From Rhodothermales bacterium (lineage in GTDB: Bacteria; Bacteroidota; Rhodothermia; Rhodothermales; UBA10348): DNA of 64,000 bases. The notes beneath the pieces were generated by a model. That model saw nothing but the letters and a program-made list of their open reading frames with translations, was not told where the DNA came from and searched no databases. The translations under genes were made by a program, and so were the position numbers. The DNA lies in the NCBI GenBank assembly GCA_040221055.1, contig JAVJVN010000009.1, positions 158,257-222,256 of the forward strand. Direction: 5' to 3'. Positions 36,314-44,577 of this stretch are shown piece by piece (the first letter of the stretch is position 1; every line of letters starts with the position of its first letter).

Positions 36314-38906
36314 GACCTGCGGTGGCGCACCCCTCTCCCGGTGCCTCGCCTTCATCGTTTTTCTGACCCTTTCTTCCGTTCGTCTCCACGCGCAGTCCGT
36401 CGACGGGAATGAACTGTCCGAACCGGTCGTGTTCTCTGCGGCGGACTCCCTGGTCATTGTCCTGGGAAGCGACGCCAGGACCGCCACCCTGTTCGGCGAG
36501 GCCGAGGTTTCCTATGAGGAAGCCCGACTCAATGCTTTTGCCATCAACCTGTTTTTCGACAAGGACCGGCTGCGGGCCAGTGGCAGACAGGACACGACCG
36601 GTTGGATTGGCCGGCCGACCTTTACACAGGGTTCGGAAGCATTCACCGGGGACTCCCTTTTTTTCGATATGGTCAGTCGCCGCGGACGCGTGGTCGGAGC
36701 GCAGACCGCCATCGAGGAAGGGTTCATACGTGCCGCATCGGTAACCGCCGGGGAAGACAGTACGCTCTACGTCCGGGACGGGGCCTATACCACCTGTGCC
36801 TGCGTGGAGGATCCGTCCTACTCCTTGCGGTCGGACAAGATGAAGCTCATCAATCGGAAGTGGATCTACACGGGGCCCATCCAACTGTACCTCTACAACA
36901 TCCCTACCCCGCTCTGGCTGCCCTTCGGTTTCCTGCCCGCCCAGGACACCCGCCGTTCAGGCCCCCTTCCTCCTACGTACGGGGAAGACCAATTCGGATT
37001 CTACCTGCGTGATTTCGGATGGTACTTTGCGATGAATGACTACATGGACCTCCAACTCCAGGCCGGATTCTGGACGCAGGGCAGTTGGGAATCGCGTGTC
37101 CTGTACCGCTACAACAAACGATATGGCTTCGATGGTCAAACCCGGATTGATTACGCGCGCTTCCGGAGCGGCGTGAGAGGCGACCCTGCGTTCTCCATCC
37201 GACAGACCGGCTCGTTTCGCTGGACGCACAACCAGACCATCGGCCAGTCCGCAAATATGAATGCCGGCGTGAACTTGTCGTCATCCACGTACCTGCGCGC
37301 GGTATCGCAGCAATATGATGACCGGATCCGGCAGGATATCCAGTCGACCCTCCGTTTTTCAAAACGATGGACCGGCCAGAACCTGTCCGTGCAACTGGAT
37401 CAACGCCAGCAACTCGCGACCGGGCAGGTATCCATGACGCTTCCTTCGTTCCGTTTCTCACAGAGCAGCTTCAAACCGTTCAGCACGGATGGACGCGCGC
37501 CGGGCCAACAGGAAGGCATACGGGACAAGCTTACCATGAGCTATTCCTTCAATGTGGACAATCGGTTCAGTTTCTCACCGAAAGCGTCATTCCCGGATGA
37601 CCCGGGCGCGGAAGATATCACATGGTGGGATGCCCTCCGATCTCCCGAAGACTATCGGCGGGCGACCAATGGAACGGATCCATTTTCTTTCCAGGCCAGC
37701 CACCGGATTCCCGTTTCCGCCCCCTTTTCCGTGCGGCGAATACCGGGATTGGGTGCCGTCAATCTGAACCTGTCGCCGGCGGTCAACTATACGGAAGACT
37801 GGTTCATCCGCACCGAAACCCGATCGCTCGCGCCGGATTCCTCGGGTGTGCAGTCGGAGTCCGAAGCGGAGTTCTTTGCGCTGAGACAATACAATACGTC
37901 CCTTTCCGGGAGCACCGTGTTCTACGGTCTCTTCCCAGTGTCGGCCTTCGGGTTCGACGGGCTTCGCCACACCCTGCGACCGAATGTGGGATTCACGTTC
38001 CGCCCGGATTTTTATGCCGAACGATTCGGGTACACCCGGACCTATACCGATGCAGACGGTGAATCGGTTACCTATGCCGCTGTTCCAGGTGTGGGACGTG
38101 GCAAGCAGCAGGCCCTCACGTTTTCCTTGAACAACACCTTCGAAACCCGTCGCAGCGATCCCGACGCTCCGGCGGACGGGCGACTTCAGACCCTGAAGTT
38201 GTTGGACCTGTCAGCCTCCACCAGCTACAATTTTGCTGCCGATTCGCTCAAATTCAATGATGTGCGTCTTACGGCCCGGACCCGGCTTCTCGGCAAAGTG
38301 GATGTGGATGCCCGCAGCACGTTCTCGGCCTATGATGTGGATCCGTCCGGACGGACCATCAATGCGCAGGCCTTCTCCCTGAGGACACCCTTTGGCCGCC
38401 TGACATCCGCCGACATCACCATGCGCACGTCGCTACGGAGTCGGCGGGGTTCCGGGGACCGGCCACTGACGGCGCCACGCGGAAGCATGGTTCCAGGTAC
38501 TGGACAGATGACCGGACAGATCCTGCAGAACACCATGACGTCGCCGCAGACGGATTTTTCCATTCCTTGGTCCTTGAGTCTGGACCTGTCCTGGGGAATG
38601 GTGAATACAGGCGTCCAGACCATCCGGCGGGCGACCGTGAACAGCTCCTTCGATCTCAGCCTGACACCCAATTGGAAAGTTACCGGGCGAACCGGTTACG
38701 ACTTCGAACGTCAGGAGCTGGTGACTTCCAACTTGGCACTGGCTCGGGATTTCGACTGCTGGCAGATGTCGTTCAACTGGATTCCGTTCGGGAATTATCA
38801 GTCCTGGGGATTCGATCTGCACGTCAAGAGCGGCCACTTGCGCGATCTTCTCCGTATCCGGCAACCCAAGTCGGACGTTCGCGATCGATTCGGATCCTTG
38901 TTGTAA
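36303..38906 (+). CDS. lptD: LPS-assembly outer-membrane protein LptD (Bacteroidota type)
   Basis: An 867-residue LptD-like protein inserting LPS into the outer membrane. The signal peptide (RCLAFIVFLTLSSVRLHAQ) precedes an OstA/LptA-like beta-jellyroll (about residues 40-170; VLGSDARTATLFGEAEVSYEEARL), then a cysteine-bearing strap (TTCACVED), the IPTPLWLPFGFLP block typical of Bacteroidota LptD, and a large barrel. The open frame runs back into the ROK gene, but GTG 36303 is the start that yields a signal peptide. No lptE is adjacent. The next small gene starts at its last stop base. Confidence 0.88.
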   Translation: MHRRTCGGAPLSRCLAFIVFLTLSSVRLHAQSVDGNELSEPVVFSAADSLVIVLGSDARTATLFGEAEVSYEEARLNAFAINLFFDKDRLRASGRQDTTGWIGRPTFTQGSEAFTGDSLFFDMVSRRGRVVGAQTAIEEGFIRAASVTAGEDSTLYVRDGAYTTCACVEDPSYSLRSDKMKLINRKWIYTGPIQLYLYNIPTPLWLPFGFLPAQDTRRSGPLPPTYGEDQFGFYLRDFGWYFAMNDYMDLQLQAGFWTQGSWESRVLYRYNKRYGFDGQTRIDYARFRSGVRGDPAFSIRQTGSFRWTHNQTIGQSANMNAGVNLSSSTYLRAVSQQYDDRIRQDIQSTLRFSKRWTGQNLSVQLDQRQQLATGQVSMTLPSFRFSQSSFKPFSTDGRAPGQQEGIRDKLTMSYSFNVDNRFSFSPKASFPDDPGAEDITWWDALRSPEDYRRATNGTDPFSFQASHRIPVSAPFSVRRIPGLGAVNLNLSPAVNYTEDWFIRTETRSLAPDSSGVQSESEAEFFALRQYNTSLSGSTVFYGLFPVSAFGFDGLRHTLRPNVGFTFRPDFYAERFGYTRTYTDADGESVTYAAVPGVGRGKQQALTFSLNNTFETRRSDPDAPADGRLQTLKLLDLSASTSYNFAADSLKFNDVRLTARTRLLGKVDVDARSTFSAYDVDPSGRTINAQAFSLRTPFGRLTSADITMRTSLRSRRGSGDRPLTAPRGSMVPGTGQMTGQILQNTMTSPQTDFSIPWSLSLDLSWGMVNTGVQTIRRATVNSSFDLSLTPNWKVTGRTGYDFERQELVTSNLALARDFDCWQMSFNWIPFGNYQSWGFDLHVKSGHLRDLLRIRQPKSDVRDRFGSLL

Positions 38907-39163
38907 TGGTCATTCCGGGACGTATACGTATGGAATTGACGGTGCAGTCGCTGGACCGGGAAATCGCCACGGCGTTGCTCCGGCTCTTCGAGGACCAACT
39001 CGCATTGGCCGGGGTCGACAATCTGCTGTTCAAGGTGCAGGACCGGGTCGTAACGATTGCCGGCAGCGTACCGACGGAGGCGGACATCCGGTCCATCCTG
39101 CAACTGGCCTCGGACGTTCCGGACGTCCTGTCAGTCATCAGCGAGCTTGAGGTCAAGCCTTAG
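38906..39163 (+). CDS. Small BON-domain-like protein
   Basis: An 85-residue protein whose last 45 residues read as a BON-type alpha-beta fold: VVTIAGSVPTEADIRSILQLA followed by DVPDVLSVISELEV. BON domains bind phospholipid or other envelope components. No signal peptide is evident. ATG 38906 overlaps the lptD stop by one base (TAATG); ATG 38930 is an alternative. The stop codon TAG is formed by the first three bases of the adjoining inverted-repeat element. Confidence 0.62.
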   Translation: MVIPGRIRMELTVQSLDREIATALLRLFEDQLALAGVDNLLFKVQDRVVTIAGSVPTEADIRSILQLASDVPDVLSVISELEVKP

Positions 39164-39198
39164 GGCGTGTTCACACTACGCCAGAGCCCGCTGACGGC

Positions 39199-39287
39199 GG
39201 CCAATTTGGTGCCCGCCAAGGCGGACGAGCCGAAGTGTAGCAGCGTTACTCGAGGGGAGGACAACGCCGGTGGGTGCCAAATTGGCC
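39199..39287 (+). ncRNA. Left internal hairpin of the inverted-repeat element
   Basis: Bases 39199-39217 (GGCCAATTTGGTGCCCGCC) pair with 39269-39287 in a 19-bp stem with no true mismatch if read as plus-strand RNA: 16 Watson-Crick and 3 G-U pairs (39210/276, 211/275, 215/271). On the minus strand the same three would be A-C/C-A mismatches. The loop is 51 nt. Transcription has not been shown. Confidence 0.5.
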
Positions 39288-39304
39288 CCGTCCCTTCGGG
39301 TAGC

Positions 39305-39393
39305 GTCGGAAATGGCGTTTCTCTGTGTTGTTCGTCGCTCGTATGACGCTGCCATACTTCACTCCTCTCGCCGTGATAAACGCCATTTCTGAT
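39305..39393 (+). ncRNA. Right internal hairpin of the inverted-repeat element
   Basis: Bases 39305-39320 pair with 39378-39393: a perfect 12-bp core GAAATGGCGTTT plus 4 outer pairs, two of them G-U on the plus strand. The 57-nt loop, read on the minus strand, resembles the loop of the left hairpin (shared GAAGT, GCAGCGT and ACAAC blocks), while the stem sequences are unrelated yet self-complementary. Confidence 0.5.
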
Positions 39394-39428
39394 AGCTACA
39401 GCAGGTTCTGGCGTAGTGTGAACACGCC

Positions 39429-40430
39429 CTAGAAGTCGTTGTCCACGAAGCGGAAGTGACGAACGGAAAGGCGCATGTCATCCGACGACGGGTTGTAGGC
39501 ACCCGGAATAAGTGCGCGCAGCAACTCCTCCCCTGATCGTACCACGAGCTCCGTTACGAAGCCCAGGAATTGCCGACTTTCCACACGCACCGGCACGCCG
39601 TCCGGGGAGGGAACCAGGTCTTCCGCGCGGACCACAAGGGCCTTGTCCGGCCCGGGGCGATCGATTCCAACCAGGTCCTTTATACTTCGCGCGTCGGTCA
39701 GAACGTTGGCGCCACCGAGGAAAGAGGCCACGAACGCACTCTGCGGTTCCCTGTAAAGGTCCTCGGGCTTGCCCCACTCCACAATCCGCCCCGCCCGCAT
39801 GACCGCTATACGGTCGCTGAGAGCCATGGCCTCCTCCTGGTCGTGGGTCACGTAAATGCTCGTCAGTCCAATGCGGTGCTGCAACGCTTTCAACTCGCGC
39901 CTGGTCTGGTGCCGCAAGGCCACGTCCAGGTTGGACAAGGGCTCGTCAAACAGGATAACCTTGGGTTCCACGGCTACGGCCCGCGCCAATGCGACACGTT
40001 GCTGCTGTCCGCCGGAAAGGGACGTTACGGGCGAATCCTGGTATTCCACCATGTCCACACGCTCAAGCGCATCCTGGACTCGTTTCCGGATTTCCGACTT
40101 CGCTACGCGGCGTACCGACAGGCCGTATCCCACATTGCGACCGACTGTCATGTGCGGAAACAGCGCGTAGTTCTGGAATACCATGGCCGTGGGCCGCTTC
40201 CGCGCGGAGAGTCCCGAGATATCCGTCCCATCCAGAAGGATGCGACCGGAATCGAGCGGTTCGAACCCCGCAACCATGCGGAGGGTCGTTGACTTCCCGC
40301 AACCGCTTGGACCGAGCAAGGAAAAAAAGGAGCCTGGTGGGATGTCCAGCGTGAGTCCATCCACGGCAACGAGTCCGCCGAACGTGCGACGCACGTCGAA
40401 GGTCTGAACATGTGCGCCGTGGACCTCCAC
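39429..40430 (-). CDS. ABC transporter ATP-binding protein (CysA/PotA/FbpC type), orphan
   Basis: A 333-residue importer-type ATPase. Walker A GPSGCGKST (40-48), Q-loop FQNYALFPHMT, signature LSGGQQQR (138-145), Walker B VILFDEP (158-164), D-loop SNLD and switch THDQEE are all intact; a TOBE-like domain follows from about residue 240. This subclass energises uptake of spermidine, ferric iron, sulfate or maltose, but no permease or binding-protein gene is in the window. Start lies 1 bp after the sucC stop, so the two are co-transcribed. Its TAG stop is supplied by the right end of the inverted-repeat element. Confidence 0.88.
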   Translation of the reverse strand: MEVHGAHVQTFDVRRTFGGLVAVDGLTLDIPPGSFFSLLGPSGCGKSTTLRMVAGFEPLDSGRILLDGTDISGLSARKRPTAMVFQNYALFPHMTVGRNVGYGLSVRRVAKSEIRKRVQDALERVDMVEYQDSPVTSLSGGQQQRVALARAVAVEPKVILFDEPLSNLDVALRHQTRRELKALQHRIGLTSIYVTHDQEEAMALSDRIAVMRAGRIVEWGKPEDLYREPQSAFVASFLGGANVLTDARSIKDLVGIDRPGPDKALVVRAEDLVPSPDGVPVRVESRQFLGFVTELVVRSGEELLRALIPGAYNPSSDDMRLSVRHFRFVDNDF

Positions 40431-40431
40431 G

Positions 40432-41604
40432 TCAGGACAGCGCCTGGTTCACCTTGTCGGCGGCTTCCTGGAACTGGATGGCCGTACGCACGGCGAGTCC
40501 ACTCTCATCCAGGATGACCTTGGCTTCCTCTGCATTGGTACCCTGCAGACGAACGATCAACGGGATGGTGATGTCCACATTCCGGGCCGCCTGGACAATT
40601 CCCTTGGCAACACGGTCACAGCGTACAATGCCGCCGAAAATATTCACGAGGAGCACCTTCACGTTCGGATCCGAAAGGATGATCCGGAAGCCGGCTTCCA
40701 CGGTCTCCGGACTTGCCGTTCCTCCGACATCGAGAAAATTGGCCGGATCCCCGCCTGCCAACTTGATGATGTCCATGGTACCCATGGCCAGTCCGGCACC
40801 ATTCACCATGCATCCGACATTGCCATCCAACTTGATGTAGTTCAGGTTGTGCTTTCCGGCTTCCACCTCGAGCGGATCTTCTTCGTCGACATCCCGCAAT
40901 TCCGCGTAATCCTTGTGGCGGAACATCGCATTGTCATCCAGATCCATTTTGGCATCGATGGCCAGCACGTCGCCCTGCTTGGTCAGCGTGAGTGGATTGA
41001 TTTCAGCCAGCGTACAATCAGCTTCGTGATACGCCCGATACAGGGCCATGATGAACTTGACGGCCGACTTGAACGCCTGCCCTTCCAAACCGAGTCCGAA
41101 GGCAATTTTCCGCGCCTGGAAACCCTGCAGACCAATCAACGGGTCTACCCATTCCTTCAGGATCTTTTCAGGCGTTTCCTCAGCGACCGTTTCGATTTCC
41201 ACACCGCCTTCGGTGGACGCCATGATGACCGGCATATTCGCCTGCCTGTCCAGCGTGATGCCGAGGTAGAATTCCTTGTCGATATCCACGGCATCGGCGA
41301 TCAGCACCCGACGGACCTTCTGACCTTCCGGACCGGTCTGGTGCGTCACCAGCTGCATACCCAGAATGGCGGCCGCCTTCTCCCGGACCTCATCAATACC
41401 ACGCGCCAATTTGACGCCTCCGCCCTTTCCCCGGCCTCCGGCATGGATCTGGGCCTTCACGACGAACAGGTCCGTACCTGTTTCGGCGTTCATTTTCCGG
41501 GCGGCTGCTACAGCCTCGTCTACCGAAGCAGCTACAATTCCGGGTTGGACGGCTACGCCATACGATGCAAGAAGATCTTTCGCCTGGTACTCGTGGACTT
41601 TCAT
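40432..41604 (-). CDS. sucC: Succinyl-CoA ligase, beta subunit
   Basis: A 390-residue Suc[23 protein letters not shown] at the start, the ATP-grasp region, [40 protein letters not shown] and [14 protein letters not shown] are standard. It forms succinyl-CoA ligase with SucD, which is not in the window. Divergent from the lptF/G gene; followed by the orphan ABC ATPase. Confidence 0.97.
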   Translation of the reverse strand: MKVHEYQAKDLLASYGVAVQPGIVAASVDEAVAAARKMNAETGTDLFVVKAQIHAGGRGKGGGVKLARGIDEVREKAAAILGMQLVTHQTGPEGQKVRRVLIADAVDIDKEFYLGITLDRQANMPVIMASTEGGVEIETVAEETPEKILKEWVDPLIGLQGFQARKIAFGLGLEGQAFKSAVKFIMALYRAYHEADCTLAEINPLTLTKQGDVLAIDAKMDLDDNAMFRHKDYAELRDVDEEDPLEVEAGKHNLNYIKLDGNVGCMVNGAGLAMGTMDIIKLAGGDPANFLDVGGTASPETVEAGFRIILSDPNVKVLLVNIFGGIVRCDRVAKGIVQAARNVDITIPLIVRLQGTNAEEAKVILDESGLAVRTAIQFQEAADKVNQALS

Positions 41605-41718
41605 GGATTCTGGAATTCGTACGTTGACAATCCTAAGAAACTACAGCCGAAAAGTCGGCCTTGCAGGACCACAAACAGAGGTCCCGACGTATTCGTTGTT
41701 TCTTTCACCTTTGCCTGC
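41605..41718. promoter_or_regulatory. Divergent intergenic region, sucC / lptF-lptG family gene
   Basis: 114 bp holding start signals for both genes. A TTGACA hexamer occurs at 41622-41627 on the plus strand, but no good -10 sits 17 bp beyond it. Nothing else stands out. Confidence 0.3.
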
Positions 41719-42804
41719 ATGTCCATATACGATCGGCACATCATTGCGCGGCTGCTGAAGGGGTATTTCGCCTTGGTCGGGGGACTCATCCTGTTTTTCA
41801 TTGTGCTCCATTACGTGGAATACGTGGACGATTTCCTGGATCGCGGCGCCACCATGAAAGATGTTTTCCTGGTCTACTATCCGAATTATGTCCCCGAAAT
41901 CGTCCGGCTCATAAGCCCGCTGGCCCTCTATCTGGCCGCCGTTTTCCTTACGGGGCGGCTCGCCCAACACCTGGAAATATCCTCGCTTCAAACATCGGGT
42001 GTCCGGCTGGGACGCCTCATGCTGCCCTATCTCGCGGTCGGAATGGTGCTTACGATTGTCCTGTTCTGGATGGGCGGCTGGGTGGTTCCGACGACCAATA
42101 CGGTGCGCTTGGCCTTCGAACAGGAGTACACCAAGTCCGGTGCCCGCAGACTGGAATATGCGAATATCCATCGGCAGAACGAGCCAGGCAGCATGCTCAG
42201 TGTGAACTTCTACGAGCCGACGTCACAAACGGCCACGTCTGTGACACTCGAACAATTCAGTGATCGTCAGCGTCTGGTATCGCGCATTGATGCCCCCCGG
42301 ATGAGCTGGGTGGATTCCCTTGGCGTGTGGCGCCTGTACGATCCGACCGTACGGACGTTCGATCCCTCGGGCACGGAAACAAGGGTAAACCATGCGCTGC
42401 TCGATACCCTCCTTTCACTTCAGCCCAGGGATCTGGCGCGTACCCAGGGTGACGTGGATGCCATGACCCTGCCTGAGGCGCACGCGTACATCGAAACATT
42501 GAAGCGAACCGGTGCCAACCGGGTAGGACAGCCGCAGGTGGCCTATTTCAGCCGATATTCCTATCCGCTCGCGCATATCATCCTACTTCTGCTCGCCGTC
42601 CCGATGGCATCGGTGCGACGCCGCGGCGGCCAGGCGGTCCAGATCGGTCTCGGACTGTTCATTGCCTTTTCCTACCTGGCCGTCATGAAGTTGACGGAAC
42701 CCTTCGGGTATTCGGAAATGATCCCTCCGATTGCGGCAGCCTGGCTGCCTCACGTCCTGTTCCTGGCCGCCTCCTTGATCCTCCTGGCCCGGACACGCAC
42801 CTGA
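41719..42804 (+). CDS. LptF/LptG-family LPS export permease
   Basis: A 361-residue YjgP/YjgQ family permease. Membrane segments cluster at both ends: residues about 12-35, 58-80 and 100-122, then a beta-jellyroll periplasmic domain (about 130-265), then three helices around 270-355 (YPLAHIILLLLAVPMASVRRRGG). LptF and LptG form the transmembrane part of the LPS-extracting ABC exporter with LptB. By sequence I cannot say whether this is F or G. The open frame reaches back antisense through sucC; ATG 41719 (MSIYDRHIIARLLKGY) is the real start. Functionally linked to lptD. Confidence 0.9.
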   Translation: MSIYDRHIIARLLKGYFALVGGLILFFIVLHYVEYVDDFLDRGATMKDVFLVYYPNYVPEIVRLISPLALYLAAVFLTGRLAQHLEISSLQTSGVRLGRLMLPYLAVGMVLTIVLFWMGGWVVPTTNTVRLAFEQEYTKSGARRLEYANIHRQNEPGSMLSVNFYEPTSQTATSVTLEQFSDRQRLVSRIDAPRMSWVDSLGVWRLYDPTVRTFDPSGTETRVNHALLDTLLSLQPRDLARTQGDVDAMTLPEAHAYIETLKRTGANRVGQPQVAYFSRYSYPLAHIILLLLAVPMASVRRRGGQAVQIGLGLFIAFSYLAVMKLTEPFGYSEMIPPIAAAWLPHVLFLAASLILLARTRT

Positions 42805-42830
42805 TCCGTTTCAGCGTCCTGCAGGCCCGT

Positions 42831-43157
42831 TCAGGCCTCGCCACCCGGTACCCCGAAGTGAACGGCCGGATTCGACGCCTGTGATTCGTCAATTTCGCCA
42901 TGTGACCGTTCATAGCGATCAATATTCTCCGCCAAGGCGTGCAACAACCGCTTGGCGTGCTGTGGTGTAACGATAATGCGACTCTTCACACGGGCTTTCG
43001 GTACGCCCGGCATGACTCGGATGAAGTCCAGGATGAACTCCTCGGACGAATGCGCCAGCATGACCAGGTTCGAATAGATCCCCTCGGCCACTTCTTCGCT
43101 CAATTCAATATTCAGCTGGTTTCCAGCCTTCTTCGGCTCCTTCTTGTTGTCGGTCAT
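42831..43157 (-). CDS. DUF3467 family protein
   Basis: A 108-residue protein with the DUF3467 pattern NQLNIELSEEVAEGIYSNLVMLAHS, then FILDFIRVMPGVPKARVKSRIIVTPQHAKRLLHAL. The function of the family is unknown; it is small, cytoplasmic and widespread. ATG overlaps the cbs stop by 4 bp. It ends 26 bp from the convergent permease gene. Confidence 0.9.
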   Translation of the reverse strand: MTDNKKEPKKAGNQLNIELSEEVAEGIYSNLVMLAHSSEEFILDFIRVMPGVPKARVKSRIIVTPQHAKRLLHALAENIDRYERSHGEIDESQASNPAVHFGVPGGEA

Positions 43158-44530
43158 GGGGTCGATTGTTTGGAAAGTGCTTCAATCAGATCGCTCTTTG
43201 TGATGATCTGGAACGAGTCCCCGGTTCTGAGCATGACGGCTCCCGGTGCCTCACTCAAGAGGCGTGTCAGGCCCTCCAAGGGGAGGTCGGGCTCCACTAC
43301 GGGGAGCGGAGCACCCATGTTCTCCCGAACCGGATGATTTCTTGCCTGCGGGTCCTTGACGAGCCGATTGAGGACGACGGATTCCGTCATACTTCCTACC
43401 ACGTCTTCCCCGTTCAGGACCGGGATCTGGGAGATGCCGTGTTCCACCATGCGATCAATAGCCACACCCAACGTATCCTCGGGCGAAACGGACACCAGTG
43501 ACCGATCCGACCGCAATGACCCGGCGCGGATTTCAGCCGGACTGTCCAGGAATCCATTGTTGCGCATCCAGGCATCGTTGTACGTCTTGGACAGGTAACG
43601 GAATCCGGAGTCCGGCATGAGCACCACGACCACATCATCCGGCGAAAGCGTGCCGGCCTGTTCCTTCAGCCAATTCAAGGCACCGACCACGACCAGTCCG
43701 CCTGTCTGCCCTACGAACAGCCCTTCTTCCCGGGCCAATCGACGCGTCATGAGCATGTTCTCCTTGTCGGTACCGCGGGTGTACGCATCGACAATATCGA
43801 AGTCCATGTTGCCGGCCAGGATATCTTCTCCGGCGCCCTCGGTCACATAGGGATAGATCTCGGATTCGTCGAACTCCCGGGTGTGGAAGTACTTGAAGTA
43901 AACCGATCCATAGGTGTCGACACCAATGACTTTGATGTTCGGGTCCTGCTCTTTCAGATAGCGACCGGTCCCGGAAATGGTACCGCCGGTTCCGGCCGTG
44001 GCAATGAAGTGGGTAATCCTGCCATCGGTCTGATCCCAGATTTCAGGGCCCGTCGTCCGATAATGTGCCTCGGCATTGGCGGCATTGTCGTATTGGTTCA
44101 GATAGACGGCGTTGGGCGTCTCCTCAGCCAGGCGCCGGGCCACGCTGTAATAGGAACGGGGATCCTCCGGCGCCACATTGGTGGGACAGACCAGGACCTC
44201 CGCACCCAGGGCGCGAAGCACATCCACCTTTTCCTGGCTCTGCTTGTCCGTGGTCGTGAACACACACCGATAGCCACGGGAAATGGCAGCCAGAGCTATG
44301 CCTGTTCCGGTATTTCCGCTGGTTCCTTCCACGATGGTCCCGCCCGGTTTGAGTTTTCCGGAGCGCTCGGCTGCCTCTATCATGGCAATGCCTATCCGGT
44401 CCTTGACCGAGAGTCCCGGATTGAAATATTCGACCTTGGCCAGGACCGTGCACGGCACGTCCTTGGCGACCCGATTCAATCGAATGAGCGGGGTATTTCC
44501 GATGGTCTCAAGAATACTGTCGTGCCACAT
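43154..44530 (-). CDS. Cystathionine beta-synthase
   Basis: A 458-residue PLP enzyme of the cysteine synthase/CBS family. NTPLIRLNR, PLP-lysine K43 in LSVKDRIG, the phosphate loop EGTSGNTGTGIALA and GTGGTISGTGRYLKE are intact. Two CBS domains occupy about residues 335-455, the arrangement of cystathionine beta-synthase (serine plus homocysteine to cystathionine) rather than O-acetylserine sulfhydrylase, although no haem-binding N-terminus is present. The frame extends 73 codons upstream but ATG 44530 is the family start. Coupled to DUF3467. Confidence 0.88.
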   Translation of the reverse strand: MWHDSILETIGNTPLIRLNRVAKDVPCTVLAKVEYFNPGLSVKDRIGIAMIEAAERSGKLKPGGTIVEGTSGNTGTGIALAAISRGYRCVFTTTDKQSQEKVDVLRALGAEVLVCPTNVAPEDPRSYYSVARRLAEETPNAVYLNQYDNAANAEAHYRTTGPEIWDQTDGRITHFIATAGTGGTISGTGRYLKEQDPNIKVIGVDTYGSVYFKYFHTREFDESEIYPYVTEGAGEDILAGNMDFDIVDAYTRGTDKENMLMTRRLAREEGLFVGQTGGLVVVGALNWLKEQAGTLSPDDVVVVLMPDSGFRYLSKTYNDAWMRNNGFLDSPAEIRAGSLRSDRSLVSVSPEDTLGVAIDRMVEHGISQIPVLNGEDVVGSMTESVVLNRLVKDPQARNHPVRENMGAPLPVVEPDLPLEGLTRLLSEAPGAVMLRTGDSFQIITKSDLIEALSKQSTP

Positions 44531-44577
44531 GGTATTTTGCGTTGAACGTTCCCGTGAAGGTACGGCCTCTCCCCAAC

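Larger units (their letters stand above)
39161..39431. repeat. 271-bp structured inverted-repeat element (MITE-like or ncRNA)
   Basis: A 266-bp gap between convergent genes is filled by a self-complementary element. The ends (39161-39185 and 39407-39431) are a perfect 25-bp inverted repeat beginning TAGGGCGTGTTCACACTACG; pairing continues to 39193/39399 with one G-U and one mismatch. Inside lie two long hairpins (39199-39287 and 39305-39393) and a small CCCTTCGGG hairpin. The two hairpin loops are related to each other in inverted orientation (29 of 45 positions identical by my count). The element ends in TA on both sides, like a TA target duplication. The left 23-nt end recurs at 18091. Transposon remnant and structured RNA both fit; it probably also stops transcription from both sides. 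Confidence 0.8.

Noticed and set aside
44542-44577. TTG/GTG starts for the histidine kinase
   Set aside because: ATG at 44578 begins the PAS-like domain without an odd leader; the earlier codons add a segment without domain content.
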